Assembly: GCA_009599575.1 (NCBI GenBank)
Contig: VWND01000012.1
Location: 496,001-560,000, forward strand
Source: Blumeriella jaapii
Taxonomy: Eukaryota > Ascomycota > Leotiomycetes > Helotiales > Drepanopezizaceae
DNA: 64,000 nucleotides
Reading direction: 5' to 3'
Shown here: piece by piece, positions 45,878 to 58,479 of the stretch
Position numbering within the stretch: position 1 is the first letter of the stretch
How the letters are laid out: the number at the start of each line of letters is the position of its first letter
The notes under the pieces: model-generated
Told to the model about the DNA's origin: nothing
The model's input: only the letters and a program-made list of their open reading frames with translations
Database searches by the model: none
Program-made: the position numbers and the translations under genes

Positions 45878-48658
45878 GTCAGGTTCGCGGTGGTGTTGAA
45901 CAGATGTCGTTGGAGATGTGGATGCGAAGCGAGAAGAGGTGGTTTGGTTTGGCTCTGGGCCGGCAGCACGTGCCGTAAACGTGCCCTGTTTATCGTTGAA
46001 TAGATGTGGGGGGAGTCGATCGGTATCCAAGAGCCATTTCGTTCACAAGATACCGAGCCAGTCTCTTGCGTGTGTAGAGATGTCCCCTTCCTACCGACCT
46101 CCCATTTGTCCGTTGGTACGTTGGGAGGCAGTAGAGTGTGATTGTCACGTGATCCAACACGTGATATCTATCGCCAACGAAGCCCAAACGCCCACGCAGG
46201 AAGTCCTACACATCGCAAGCAAGCAATCCGCACTTCTCCCCAACTCGCAGATGTCGACTGCGGCAGAGACGTGCGATGATGGACCGCCTGAGCCATCTCC
46301 CCGACCGCGTCTCTCGGTCCACCTCATCCACATGGCAAACAGCAGGACAGCGTTCCCTCGCCAGGACATCTCGCGTCCGGCATGGCTGGCATCAGCGTCG
46401 AGCCGAGATGGAACGAAGGCGAGACACGCGCTCTTCGGATCCAGCGCAGCAAAGATGCAGCGCAGCACACGCAGGAGAGAAAACAGCAATGGACCGACCA
46501 GACGATCCGGAGATGAAATGTCTCGAAGCCGCAGCCCGTCAGACCTCCGCCTTACGTCGAGGCCGCTGCGATCAGAGCTCACCGCTCGAATGCACAGCTT
46601 CGGAATCTGATATCTTCACATCAGACGGCTGCGTCCCCCCTGCCATCGCATCTCGTATGCGCATCTGCTTCTACGGAGTGCTCGGTGTACGACGTACTGT
46701 AACTGGACGTACTCATGTCGCTGCTCGGCTGCAATAAGCCGTCTGGCGGACCGAACAGGGCGCCTGGACGTCGTGACGCGGAGCTTCCATCTCGAGATCC
46801 AGAAACGGCCCAGGCGTTTGCGATGCTTTATTGATGCCATGATTTCCGGGCCGTCATGCTCTCTGGCTCTCGCTCCGCCGCCCGTCTGGGCTCGCTCTGT
46901 GCTCTGTGTCGGGCGAAGACGAGATGAGCGTGGTGAGGACGGTCGGTGCCTCGGACATCCTCCGCGCTCTCGCCGTGTGGTGGGAAGCGGTCTAGAAGCT
47001 GAGATGAGATGAGATGAGATGAGAAGAGATGAGAGGAGATGAGATGCAAGATGCAAAAAGATGCAAAAGATGCTTGGACGATGCTGCTCGGCGCTGCGGC
47101 ACTGAGCGAACACCGAGTCAGGAGCTGCAGCGTCCACGGGCGGGATGACCTCGACCAACCTCGACCCCAAACCCAATGCAGCTCCTCTGTATGTGAAACG
47201 CGGACTCTCACCAATATGTGAGCATCTATTCGAACACGGCGGCGACAGATTCCAGAAGATGGGACTCCAAGACCCGGACGCATCCAAACGCGCTGCGTCG
47301 GCACTCGTCAGTCCGCCCATCTCGAGGCCGCGCCTCTCGACTCTCGCCCGCCAGACAGCAGCTATCAGACAGACGGGGCTCGGATGCCGTGTTGAGCATC
47401 TCCTATTTCTGCATTTCTGCCCTTGTTTCTGCTCCCCCGGCTCGACCCCTCCTCGCCCCCCCTTCTGCTGCTGGACCTCGAAACGATCACGAGAAAGCAT
47501 AAACAAAACACGCGAGTCTAGATGCCGTCGTCTGAAGCGAGCTCCCCGAACCATTGCGGAAGGCTCCCACTCCCATTGCTGCGCTCTCCGCAGCGTGAAG
47601 GCTCCCATTGCTGCGCTCTCCGTGGCGTGAAGGCTCGCATGCCCCCATTGCCTGACCGAACCAGCACACGATTGCTCCCACGTCCGGCCAGAAGCCTTTG
47701 CGGCCGTGGACCAGCTCCCGTCACCTCGTATACTCGAATCGCTGTGGGGGCAGGGACAGGTGCCTGTCGCATGGATAGTTGATACCGGCCTCCGAAACAC
47801 TTCATGTAACAACAACGCCTCTTTGCCTCTTCCCCCCCGTCGTGAGCTTAAACTGGGTCCCAGCATAACAGCATAACGGCGGCACACGATCGGCCCCAAG
47901 CTGCGGTGCGGGAGGCCTGAACCTCAATGCTAATAACCCCTTCCACCAATCATTTTTGGTGAGCAAGATTGGGTTTCGCATTTGCGCCTTGGCCTGAGAG
48001 GCGTTTATTCTAAGACGGCTGGCTATCCGATCTTTCATCTTGCGCTCCTTGCTGGATCTTCATATTTCTTTTGTACTTCTCTTCTCCGCCGCGCCGGTTG
48101 GATCTCGACGTCACCTGCCAACACCACTCGCGCAGGCACCGTCGAAGGAGTGGACCGCGTACGGCCTACTGCTTTGGTCTCACGCAGTCGTTTGTTTCGA
48201 TTCGGTACACCAACAGCCTTTTGGATTGCGACACCCTTCTAATTGACATCCCTATCCACTTCACTTCGATTTCGGCTTTGATCTTTCGCTATTTTTTCGG
48301 CTCCTAGTGACCCATCGTGCTCTTCAGCAGCTTTCTATTCTCGCCGGCTTTTATTACCTTCAAGATCCTTTTCAGAAGTTTCCAATCATTGTCCGCTATT
48401 GGACAAACGGTTCGTCTGCGACGGGTTCAAACACTTTGGCTTTTTATTTTCGACGCGGGCAGACGGCGAGGCAGCCGACAATTCACGGCCCGGCGCATAC
48501 TAACCCATCGTGCTACGGCTTCATGCATGTGCAAAGGCGATAAGCAGGAAAGGATCCGAACGGAAGACTTGGTTACGAGGGTCGGCGCCTCGAGATCCTT
48601 TATATCGCGGGCACACTTACAGTACGACAACCACTCGTGACGCTCAGTCGCAGCTGAG
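45878..48658. other. Long intergenic region
   Basis: About 2.8 kb without a supportable gene. A GAGAT array lies at 46,999-47,046 and a GATGCAAAA repeat at 47,045-47,072. A duplicated block GCTCCCATTGCTGCGCTCTC occurs at about 47,568 and 47,600. The minus-strand frame 47,899-46,616 is long but Arg/Ser-rich and lacks an ATG at its head. The last 700 bp are pyrimidine-rich with many TTC/CTT runs and probably hold the promoter and leader of the next gene. Confidence 0.55.
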
Positions 48659-51363
48659 ATGAGCAATCAACCATGGCAGCCGCCGTCCAGGATTCCTGTG
48701 TATGTTGACTCGGGAGCGGAAACCTGGGCGAGAGAAAGGATGGAAGCAGGACAACCTCCGCGTGTAGGTCCGTCGTCGCCGCCGAGGACCGCTGCACCGA
48801 CGAACCAGCCGACTAGGCTCAGACCACCAATGCCGGCAGCATTCGCCGGATCGAAGAGCGGGAAAACCCCAATTGGAATGGCCATCTCGAACCCGACTCC
48901 CGTACATGCACCGCAATGGCCGTTACCAGTAGTTACTCAACCAGGTCAAGCCTACCAACCTCCGGTAGGTCGAGGGCCACCACCACGACGACCGCTACGC
49001 CCGAGTCAGGTTCCCACGATCCAGGAAATTTCGCAATTCAACCTCGATGGATCGTCAAATTCGCCATATATGTCCTTCGATGCGCAACACGCACAGGACA
49101 GAGGAGAGGAAGACGATTTGCTCTCACCAATGATGATTTCTCCCACGACTGCATCCTCCCGACCATCAACCATCTCAACCACAGGCTCGATACCCGACTT
49201 CCCGCTGCCAGTACCATCAAACTTCACCAGCCCTCCTCCTCGAAAAGCCGTCAACCTTGGCCCTCCACGTAGCTCTCGACGTGGCGCATCTGCGCAATTC
49301 TCACCAGCGTTCTTCGTCTCCCCTATTCCCGAGGAGAGTCCGCAGTCACGATCGATACATTCTTTTGCCTCGAGTGCTGCAATGCCGGCGAGCTGGGAGT
49401 TACCATTGCCTTCCCCCTCAAACGATGAGAGCGAGTACGGGACGAAGACGAGGGATTCTACGAGCGGCAGGGATCCAACAGTTCGCCTACGAGTGAACAG
49501 GGACGAGAATCGAGCGCATCTGTGGATGGCAACAAGGGCCAGGGACTGGTTCGAAGTGCAAGTTTTGGACAGAGAGGGAAGGCTTCAATAGCCACAACGC
49601 AAAATGCTGAACATGAAGATGATAAGTCAGCGTCACCGCGAGAGCAAGGATCAAAGCAGATGGCGGCGTTGGAGCAGGCGCTGGAGAGGGCGGCGTTGGA
49701 GCAGGCTGGCCTCATGGCAACAGTAGGAGTACCGAGGGGTCCGCACTCACCATTGGCAGGTGGAATCGAAGTGACGAACAAGTCTCGTTCGTCGCTCAAT
49801 GCACCGCTACCCATGCATACGCGGAAAATCGCAGAACTCGATGCGACGCCTGCGCACAAAATCGCGGATCCCCATGCGAACGCGACACTGGGAGCTTACA
49901 ACCGAGTAAGCACCCTGGTGCCTCCTAGCCCGGCAGTGATCAGGGCCCCGAGCCCTGCAGGAAGCGTCTTCAACAGATTGTCGGCGGTGCGAAGACCCCC
50001 GAGATTAGATATGAACTCCGTGAAAGAAGCGGAATCCCGAGGCAGCACAACGAGCTTGACGGATTTGATTAGACGAGCGACCCGCTTGGCAGCAATGATG
50101 GATCGGGGCAAGCGACCCGGTAGCAGGCTGGCTCTGAACGATTTCCCAAGCCCTACCGACTCAGAGTTGTTTGAAAAAGAAACACACATAGACTGTAAGG
50201 ACACCACTCCCCCGTTCTCGCTAACCATGCTAATGTCAACAGTTAAACCTGAGAGGCGCCACTCCGGCTTTTCGGGAATGATCGACATCTTCCCTAGCAC
50301 GCCTGGTCAGGGGCATTCACACAGAGGGACCCCGGACCGTCCCGTGTCCGATTGGCATTCTGGCTACGAGCCTTCCGAAAACAACGTCAGAAACAGACCA
50401 CCGCGTCGCTGCTGCGGCCTCCCTCTCTGGGGCTTCTTCATGGTGCTGCTCGTCCTGTTGATGATTATCGCTGCCGCGGTCGTCGTCCCTCTCAAGATCC
50501 TCGTTCTCGACAAGCACAGTCTGGTAACTCTTACAGCCGTCGAGCAATGTGCAGCCAATCCCGCAACCACCTGTCAGAATGACGGTACCTCGGTTCTTGG
50601 TAATGGCGGTTGCGCGTGTATATGCACGAATGGATTTACTGGATCGACGTGTCAATCCGCCGATGCTACGGGTTGCACAACAATCAATCTCCCCGGATCG
50701 GCACTCTCGAACGTCACGATTGGAGATTCGATATCCCGTCTCATTACAGCAAGCATGACGAACTTCTCCGTGCCGCTCAACGAGACCATGGTTTTGGCGC
50801 GGTTCAACTCGGCAAACCTCAGTTGCGTTACCGAGAATGCATTGGTGACTTTCCAGGGTAGATCCGAGAGGACAGGACAAGCGAGCGACCTAGTCACTCC
50901 TGTCCGAACAGCGGCGCCAACGGCACCAGCAACGACAAAAGTAAAGCGCCAAGGCTCGCCCTCCGCTGAGAGCCCAGCCGCCGATTCTATCGTCTTCGAC
51001 TCCACCCCCACCCCCGCCGTCGCCCCGCCGCCATCGTCCTCCTCTGCCCCCATCGCCAACTCCTCAGGTGTCTACCAAGTCACAGAGGAAGCTCTCGACT
51101 TCGCCCGGGTCGCCGTCCTCTACATCCTACAGCAGGTCACGGTCGAAGACGCCATCATAGCCCAAGGCGCCTTGAACGGCTTCTTCAAGCTAGGCAGCTA
51201 CACGAACCTTGCCGCGCTTAATGTGAGCGTGGGCGCTGGACGGGTGGTCGATTTGTTAAACTTCTCGGTGGATGCTGGGGCTGGGCCTGTCGGATCGCGC
51301 AATTCCGTGGCCGTGACCCAGAGGCGGAGAGCGCGGGGCGTCGCCCTTCTCGATCTTATATGA
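48659..51363 (+). CDS. Large single-pass membrane protein with EGF-like module
   Basis: Three exons (48,659-49,434; 49,482-50,194; 50,243-51,363) give 869 residues. The 47-bp first intron restores the frame between two long open frames, yielding NDESDSPTSEQGRESSASVD and then GLVRSASFGQRGKAS. The N-terminal 550 residues are Pro/Ser-rich and disordered-looking, presumably cytoplasmic. A basic-Cys patch RPPRRCCGLPLWG precedes one TM helix (about 560-583, FFMVLLVLLMIIAAAVVVPL). Outside are an EGF-like module (about 599-640, six Cys including CQNDGTS, CACICTNGFTGSTC), several N-x-S/T sites and a Ser/Pro stalk. This architecture is common to an uncharacterised Pezizomycotina family; a role at the cell surface is inference. 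The second intron is 48 bp, in frame and stop-free, so its retention would add 16 residues. Confidence 0.85.
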
Positions 51364-54300
51364 TGAGCACGACGAGAAGCAAAGAGAAAAGTGAAGTTTT
51401 GTCGCATTCGAATACCCTCAGGAAAAAAGCGCAGTGCGAGTTTCTCTCCTATTTCGCTTCATTTGCATGGATTGCAGCCAGGTCAGGAGCGTGGCTCCTA
51501 CAACCTTGGTATGTAGCTGGCTTGCCCGCTTCCCTGTCGATATTTTTCTTTCACTTTGTGTGCCTTTTGCTTCTCTTCTTCTCTTCTTACGAAGACTGTA
51601 TTTGATATCGAGACTTCTTCTCTTCTTCTGGAAACTGTATTTGATCTTGAGAGATGTTGCTTGGAGCTCGTCGTTGATGACGCGGGTCGATGAAGCTGCT
51701 GCGGCTTAGAAAGCTCTCTGTGGAGGTACACATGGTTGTGCACAAGTTTAAACCGATATTCCTGTTTAGATAGCATTCTTCAGCGCGGCGCAGACAGGGC
51801 CGGAGCAAGTACACGTGCTCGCGGCGGATTAGACGAAGTGGTAATGACATTATACGATGTATAGATCTAATCATCACAACGTTTACCTCCATTCGTTCGT
51901 TCCTGGTTGGTACGAATGTGTGTATCTATCAATGGATGGAAGTATGGATCGAATGATTGATACGATACCAGAGGTAGACGGGAGGGGATGTTGACAACTC
52001 TCTCTCGGCTTCGCTTAGCTCTCGCTTAGCGATAGAGTTGTAAACATTTGATCGTGCATTGCTTGCTCGGAATTTGATCTAGATTTTTATGATTGAGCTC
52101 TGGCGAAGGCTTGGCTTACTGCTCCCACAGAACACAATCTCCTTCCCCAGCTTCTCCAGTCACTCCCTAGAGGCGCTGCGACGGGGATCAGATCACCACT
52201 CCGCGCTGCAGCAGTGTGAGAAGTCGCCGAGAGGGGGACGATCTCGAGAGGCCATCGCTGCGGGCCAGTCAGCGTGATCTCCGCAAGGCGCCGAGGGCGT
52301 GTCTACTGGTCTTTTGCTCCGAGGACATTCCCGGGACCCAAGCTGCCGCTGCTAGCTAGCTATCGACGCGCAGAGGCGACTGCTACTACACTGCCGACGG
52401 ACGAGGAGCCAGCATAGCATGCCTTCGGGCTCCCCTTTCAGACGCCCCCAGCAGTGGCATTCGGAGACGACCTGCTGGAGGCGCTCATCGCGCCCGACTC
52501 ACAATGTCCTGCTCTTCATCGACGCGAGAGAGAAGTTGGAGCGCGAGCAGATCGAGTACAGCCAGAACAGCGTCGTCCTCAGCCTGCCGCGCGACTCCGG
52601 CACGCTCGCGCCGGCGCGCGGGGTCTGGCAGCGGCCCCGGAACCGGAACCGGAACCGGAACCGCCACTTCTGCAGAGCGGGCCAGCACACGCACAGGGCG
52701 AAGCCGCAGCGCGAGGAGGCTCCCCGGCACGGCTCTAGCACCATGACTATGGATTCCGCGGAGCTGCTGCTCGGCGACGCCCGGCTGGGCTCTAGGTCTC
52801 TCCTGGAAGGAAGAGCACGCGCGGTACAGGCACGACGGTGCTCGGTGGTTGGGGCGGCGGGAGGGAGGGGATGGAGAGGAGGGGGGATGGGTCCCGGAGG
52901 GGAGGAGGGCGGTGTCGAGTGGGATTGAGAGGGCCTTGTTTCGGACGACGGAAGCGTTGAGTGCGGTGCCGGAGACGGAGGAGGGCGTGGTCGAGAGCCG
53001 GACGGTGAGATCTGGGTGAGATCAATGTAGCCCGGGCGGAAGACGGGCATCGGATGAAGGAGTTCTTGGTGGATGGCTTCAGAGTGAGGGTTTTCGAGGA
53101 TGTAAAAGAGAAGCGGAGTTCTGTGCCACTCGGGTTCGGGCTGGGGAGTTGAGAGACGTAGGGGCATGCAGTTAGCCCAGACAACGGGGACATCTCCAGT
53201 ACAGTACAGGGCAGTATCGGCCTCGAACGCCGATCAACTCGCAATTTTCTCGTTTTCTCCATTGTCCTATAAGCAGGAAAGACGCTGGTTGCATCCCCCA
53301 TCGCAGTGATTCAAGCGGAGGAGAACAGTGACCCGCGAACACAAGCGGGATGTCAAACCAGGCATCACAACGGCTTCGTCAACACAGCAATGAGAAAATC
53401 CATGCACGTCCCACTGCCTGTGCGATTCGCACGGTTGATACATATACACGTCCCCCGTTCCCCTGTCGCGGGTTGGGTTGGATCAGTTGTATAGTAGTAC
53501 TGACGTGCGGCGATTGGAGCTTGGAAGAGCGCATATCGAACGCTGGTCAGCGGTCGCGGATCTCCTCTCCTTCAGCTCGAAAACCACCTGGAGCTCCGCG
53601 TCTCGATCCCCGGGGAAATGTCCGCGCACCCCGAGCATCGCCATCCTCGGGTTTGGTCGCTCTGCGTGTCAAGTGTTGTTGCTGACTTCGGTAAGCGAGA
53701 TCGCTGTCCGGGCAGCGCTGACTCGGCGTCGCTTCGCACACGTGCAGCCAGCCAGATAGCCGCGTTTGGTGAGATAGATTCCTATCACGGTCGCGGAAAC
53801 GCGATGTCGCTTCTGGTACAGTACAGTACAGGACAATCGGGGACGATGTCTCGCAGTTCTTGGAATTCTAGGTGTGAGAAAGCCCACACCTCGCCATGGT
53901 CCCTCGTACAGTACCTCGCCCGCCCAAGAAAGTGCCGTTCATCCTCGCCCATGAAAGTGTCGTTCCATTTATATTCCTCCTCCTCCTCCTCCTGCTCCTC
54001 CTTCTCAACCCGGTAAGCACTCTCTCTTCCCCACGACCTCTCATGAGAAATCAGCAGCTGGGACCTTCTTCCAGGCCACAGCGAATATCAAGCCGGCCCC
54101 ATCCATCACGTCTTTTTCACCGATGCAGCGTCCGCGTGCACAGATGGTGTGCAGACTGTTGCAAAGGATTCGACGCTTCGCCGTATCCGCCAGTCACTTA
54201 CAGTACATACCTACACTTGCCCGCTCCAGTGCGATCGTTGAGCTGTTTCCTGAGGGGTGTTGGCCAGAGTCGGAATTCGGATATCATCGATCGCGTGCAC

Positions 54301-55560
54301 AAGTTGGGTTACAGTCATCGATACGATGCGCTTGATCGACGACGAAACGTAATAAATCACATAATTTTCCATTTTTTTTCTTCAGAAAACGCGTTGCCAA
54401 ATTGCCGTCTGCTTGATACTCGATTGAAGCACTTGTGGGAGATCGTATGACCTCTCATCGTCGTGCAAATCTGGCAGAGTCTTTATTTCTTCTTCTTTTT
54501 TTTTCTTTTTGGATTACATCGATATAAGCTTATCGAGTGTTTTGTTGATTAGCTAGCTGAAAACGTAAATCGAATAGAAACTCATCGCGCACGGGAAGCG
54601 AACGCGAAAAGCATATCGGTGAAATTCACGTGCCGGTCTAATCTTGGCTTTCGTACAGTACAGTACACACAGTACAAAAAACAGACTTTCAAAAGAAGCT
54701 CGGATAGGTAGCCAGCCGAACGAGTCAGTATGTGTGTATGTGATGTGCGAGCAGGGAGCGTACGAGCAAGCAAGTTCGTCACACTGATCAATATGGGTCC
54801 GAGAATTACCATGTATGTACTGTGTAGAAGTCATGCGAAGTGGCTTCAAACACGGGAGTGTGTGCATCCAACAGTCGACTGTGATTCACTTCTGAGTGTT
54901 GTGTTTTGGTTTTGATTCTACTGTAGATTTCTGACATCTCCGAAATCCGGACGACATAGCCTCTTTTTCTGTTTTCTTCGATTGCCGAGCCTTGCCGAAT
55001 GCGTACACAATGTCTTGTTGGTCTGCCACTGTTGATAGCGGCCATTAGCGTTGCGCTTCCCCTCGCGCTTTGACTGCCTGGATTCAGACAAGAATCTCAC
55101 ATACGTATGTACTGTATGTACATAGTACCACAGTACTGTACTACGCTACAATGGGTAAAACATTGTTTCGCTATCGATTGTCTCTTACGTGCGTACAGTA
55201 CCATACACAGCATGCTTTGGGTCACTGACGGGTGAGGGGTTGGTGATGGGGTGATGTGGGGACGGCGAAACCTACGATTGCTCGGTCTCCCCCCGAAAGT
55301 GAATGTCTCGCGAGCAGGAAGACAGCAGGATTGAGTTATGGAATTCTCCCTCCTGGATGACCAATGTCTCGATGTGGGCACCGATATCCATGCTAGCTGT
55401 AACATCTCAGGGGGGAACATCTGTCTCCGTACTACACGTGAATGGTATGTTTTTTCTCTTCAGAGCGAACAAGTGATCGCCAATGCATCCTCGGAACCAT
55501 GTTCAAATGGGCCGAATAAGGATCGTGGGACTGTGATGCAGCGGCTGCAGGGCATCGGCT
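51364..55560. other. Gene-poor intergenic region, part 1
   Basis: Starts with the 3' flank of the membrane-protein gene, where a unit of about 39 bp (CTTCTTCTCTTCTT..CTGTATTTGAT) is duplicated at 51,573-51,650. GTACTGTAC/GTACAGTAC motifs occur at about 53,198, 53,818, 53,905, 54,195, 54,655, 54,815, 55,108-55,142 and 55,195. A frame from ATG 53,896 (184 codons) contains a run of ten Leu from a CTC repeat and is not convincing. The coding-like patches at 52.4-53.2 kb are listed separately. Confidence 0.5.
52419..53170. other. Unresolved coding-like patches, possibly a decayed gene
   Basis: On the plus strand, VAFGDDLLEALIAPDS (from about 52,455) and, one frame away, NVLLFIDAREKLEREQIEYS and QNSVVLSLPRDSGTL (52,504-52,610) have strong coding character but need a frame change near 52,500. 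On the minus strand, 53,015-52,800 reads DLTVRLSTTPSSVSGTALNA then LSIPLDTALLPSGTH, also coding-like, but the flanking frame is closed. A CCGGAA hexamer array lies at 52,636-52,663. I cannot assemble one gene from these on either strand. Confidence 0.25.
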
Positions 55561-55569
55561 TGTCTCTTT

Positions 55570-55860
55570 GCACGTACGGTACTGTACAGGACGGGTACCT
55601 GAGCCTTTTGTACACAGTACTGTACACAACAGTACTGTACATAGTACATACAGTACTGTACATAGTACATACAGTACATACAGTACATACGTAGTACATA
55701 CAGTACATACATAGTACATACAGTACATACAGTACATAGTACATACAGTACAGTACGGGTGCAGTACCTGAGCCTATGGTACTGTACACATAGTTCAGTA
55801 CAGTACAGTCAGTACTGTGTACATACTGTACATGCATTGTACAGTACGTACAGTACCATA
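55570..55860. repeat. Dense GTACTGTAC / GTACATA array
   Basis: About 290 bp made almost entirely of GTAC-containing 9-11-mers: GTACTGTAC, GTACAGTAC, GTACATAC and TAGTACAT. The module with GGTACCTGAGCC appears at about 55,594 and again near 55,768 as GTACCTGAGCC. The array is close to self-complementary and should fold back on itself. Confidence 0.85.
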
Positions 55861-57203
55861 GTTGCACTACCCCTCTGTGGCACAGGGAGTAGGGAAAGAA
55901 AGTCAGCATTGGCAGGGGCTGTGCTGCGTGCCTGGATTTTCAATGTGGCTCATACAGACACGCATTCTGAGATGTGCTCGACTTCGACATTTCCGGATAC
56001 TCAGTCCTCGCACCTGGCGGGAGATTGCGTGGACCGGATTCAAGAAGTTGCTGGTGGAGACCGATTGCCTGCGTGTTGACGGCACGATGGTTTGCCCACC
56101 GTCCACCGAGTAAAAACAAAGTTTTCCATTCTTCTTTTCCAGCTCGATTGGAGCGGGCTATCATCTTCAGATGACCGGGCTCTCTGGCATGAACATCTTT
56201 CGAGCACGGCGAGGAGAGCATCTGGTCCGGACCGTAGGCAAGAAGCAGTCGATACCGAATAAGGGGCCGAGCCCTCCCTGAGCGAGGACAGAAACATACC
56301 CACAGCACCGTCCTGCCATCCGTACCGCGAGTCCGAACGAGTCCAGCAAAAGAGACTTCCTATCGATGCTAGGCCGCGTGTCACCAGCCTCCTTTGCATG
56401 GATGTGCGGGGGAAAACCACGTCAGCCCAGCCATTCTTGGAGCGCGATTGTCGAAATCCCAATTCCACCCCGATCACGTCAAGGCCCGTCCACCGTGTCC
56501 CGAGCCCGATCAAGCATTCATCATCGGTTTGCGGGTTTGCTCGCGAGCAAGCGCTCCGTTCGAGAGATCCCCTTTGTGGCGAAACGCCATCTCTCTCTCC
56601 CAGCACCCAACATAGCCAGGACTCCGCGATTCTCTCGCAAGGCCTCTGTCAACAAAAGATCCCTTTTTTTCTTTTCCTTTGCAACACGTCTTCTTGCCCC
56701 CTTTCCACGCCAAACCGACAGAGGAGAGAGAGGCAGGCAAGCGAGGACTTCGGCCTGACCTCGCTTCCATCGGCGCCAAGAGGCGCAGCCGAACAAAACA
56801 AAGCTCTCCGTTCGCATACATCGTATAGGAATCCGGGAACCCAGGAACATTAGCCTTCCAGCGAAAAAGCCAAATTTTGACTTCATCGTATGTATGTACT
56901 ATGGTACAGTACTGTATGTACGGGACGAAGGAGCACGCCGTTGCACTTCATTTCCTCCTTAGAGGCGCTTCGGAGAGTCGAGGAAGGATGTTGCCGGTGA
57001 CGGCGCTGGAAACCCTGTAGCATTTCCCTTGTTTCTTCCGTGGCTGCGCATGAATGTCCGCATAAGTGCTACATGCTAGCACGCCCGATACGAGGTGTTG
57101 TACTGTAGGCTACTACTGTAGTGTGGTTGGTGTGCGGTATCTGGACGGCATCTGTGCTGTGTCGGTCTGTATCTGTACGGCGCCCCCTTCGTGGGATCTT
57201 GGT
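55861..57203. other. Gene-poor intergenic region, part 2
   Basis: Overlapping frames of 100-190 codons exist on both strands between 56,040 and 56,890. They have mixed, non-biased codon use and no domain. A GTAC cluster lies at 56,890-56,922 and CTACTGTAG repeats near 57,100-57,120. Confidence 0.45.
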
Positions 57204-57210
57204 GTATAAA
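57204..57210 (+). promoter_or_regulatory. TATA box upstream of small ORF
   Basis: GTATAAA lies 250 bp before the ATG at 57,457. It is followed by a CT-rich leader with CACT repeats (57,320-57,370), a typical fungal promoter and 5' UTR layout. Confidence 0.45.
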
Positions 57211-57456
57211 GTCCTGTGGTGATTCGGTCAAGTCAAGTCCTTATATCTATCTGCCCCCGCCCCTCTGGCGTGAGACTTTTGCCATCGGACTCGAGACAGA
57301 CGCAAGCTGACTTGCCGCTACTCACTCACTCACTCACTCCCTCACTCAATCACTCAATCACTCTATCACTTACACATTCTTCCTTCCTCACTCCCCAAGT
57401 GCTCTCTCTCATCATCACGCCCCATCTCGAGCGCAAGAGCACGATCCGTCGATACA

Positions 57457-57570
57457 ATGCAAACCCTCCCCATGGTCTTGCTGGGCCTCGCCGCTGCCAT
57501 CACTCTCATTGGGCTCGCATCCCTGTTGGGCATTGCCATGAAGAAGGACTCTCGGTCCTTGCCCGTTTGA
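57457..57570 (+). CDS. Possible 37-residue membrane peptide or frameshifted gene
   Basis: After a well-formed promoter and leader, the ATG opens MQTLPMVLLGLAAAITLIGL then ASLLGIAMKKDSRSLPV and stops. About 22 residues form a strong TM helix or signal anchor followed by positive charges. Immediately downstream, one frame away, a coding-like, charged, Pro-rich frame runs from about 57,566 to 57,992 (LKKETKKEALPEATRNDSRP). A loss or gain of one base near 57,550-57,566 would join the two into a single-pass membrane protein of about 180 residues. No intron with normal splice sites bridges them. Both a genuine micro-peptide and a broken gene are possible. Confidence 0.4.
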   Translation: MQTLPMVLLGLAAAITLIGLASLLGIAMKKDSRSLPV

Positions 57571-58479
57571 AGAAAGAAACAAAGAAAGAAGCTCTTCCCG
57601 AGGCGACACGCAACGATTCGAGGCCTCCAAGCCCGTGGAACCGCGGGGCGGTTGGCTTGCGCCGCGCCAGCACGCCGAGCGAGCCCGTGGGACTGAGAGA
57701 GCCAGGCGAGGGAGGCATGGACTTGCGCAGCAGCGATGCGCCGAGGCAGGACACGATACCACGACCGCACACTACACCACGAATCTCGGCCTGGAAGAAG
57801 CAGACGCCGGGCATTGGGAGGGGATCGCGGGCTTCTTTCTTTTACCTACGGTCCACGCTAGCCCGCGAATGTGTGCTGCCGTCTGGCCCTCGATATCACA
57901 CCGTCCGGCACGCCTGGAACGCGGCGAGGCTGTTCTGGGTGGTCCGGATGCGTGGCGGATGCGTTCTATCCCGACAGGCAGGATCTGTGTGAATGTGGGA
58001 TGATGGAACATGTACGAAAGCCAGTATTGGGACGTGGGTTGGGACAGGCAAGGTCGATGTCGATCGGCGTTTGAGAGCTTGTGGTATCTCTGTACATATA
58101 CATACATGTGCGATGCGAAAGAAAGGATGCAAGGCGTACTTCGACAATAGCATTGTCACCGAAGCAACAAATACTACTTTCGACATGCCAAACAAACATT
58201 TGGTCTCGTATGCAGCAGACATGTGTATGCTCTCTCGTCATCAAGTGATGACGTTTTCGGCATTGGCGGGTCAGCGTGAGCTACTTACTGTCACACAATG
58301 GGCAAGGTATTGGTGTATGTGCAGTATCAAGCCTGGTTCGATGCTTTCCATGACAGCTCGCGGATGGCGTTTCGCGGCCAAAACACTTTTGCTTCATCCA
58401 ACACAAGACAGGACCTCGCCCCAACAATGTACTCTACATGCGCCGCAATCTTCCACTCTTCTGCCGCCACATAGACGGA
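57571..58479. other. Possible continuation of the small ORF, then intergenic
   Basis: 57,571-57,992 may be the second, out-of-frame part of the gene at 57,457. From 58,000 to 58,480 no supportable feature is seen; the 206-codon plus-strand frame there is antisense to the DUF4267 gene at its end. Confidence 0.35.

Noticed and set aside
46616..47899. A 427-codon open frame on the minus strand
   Set aside because: It lacks an ATG at its head, is rich in Arg/Ser with no domain, spans simple repeats, and overlapping frames on the other strand are nearly as long.
53896..54450. A 184-codon frame with a run of Leu
   Set aside because: The Leu run comes from a CTC microsatellite, and the rest has no domain; a GTAAGC donor-like site at 54,012 did not lead to a convincing second exon.
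56040..56886. Frames of 100-190 codons on both strands
   Set aside because: They overlap one another, have no codon bias or domain, and no plausible introns.
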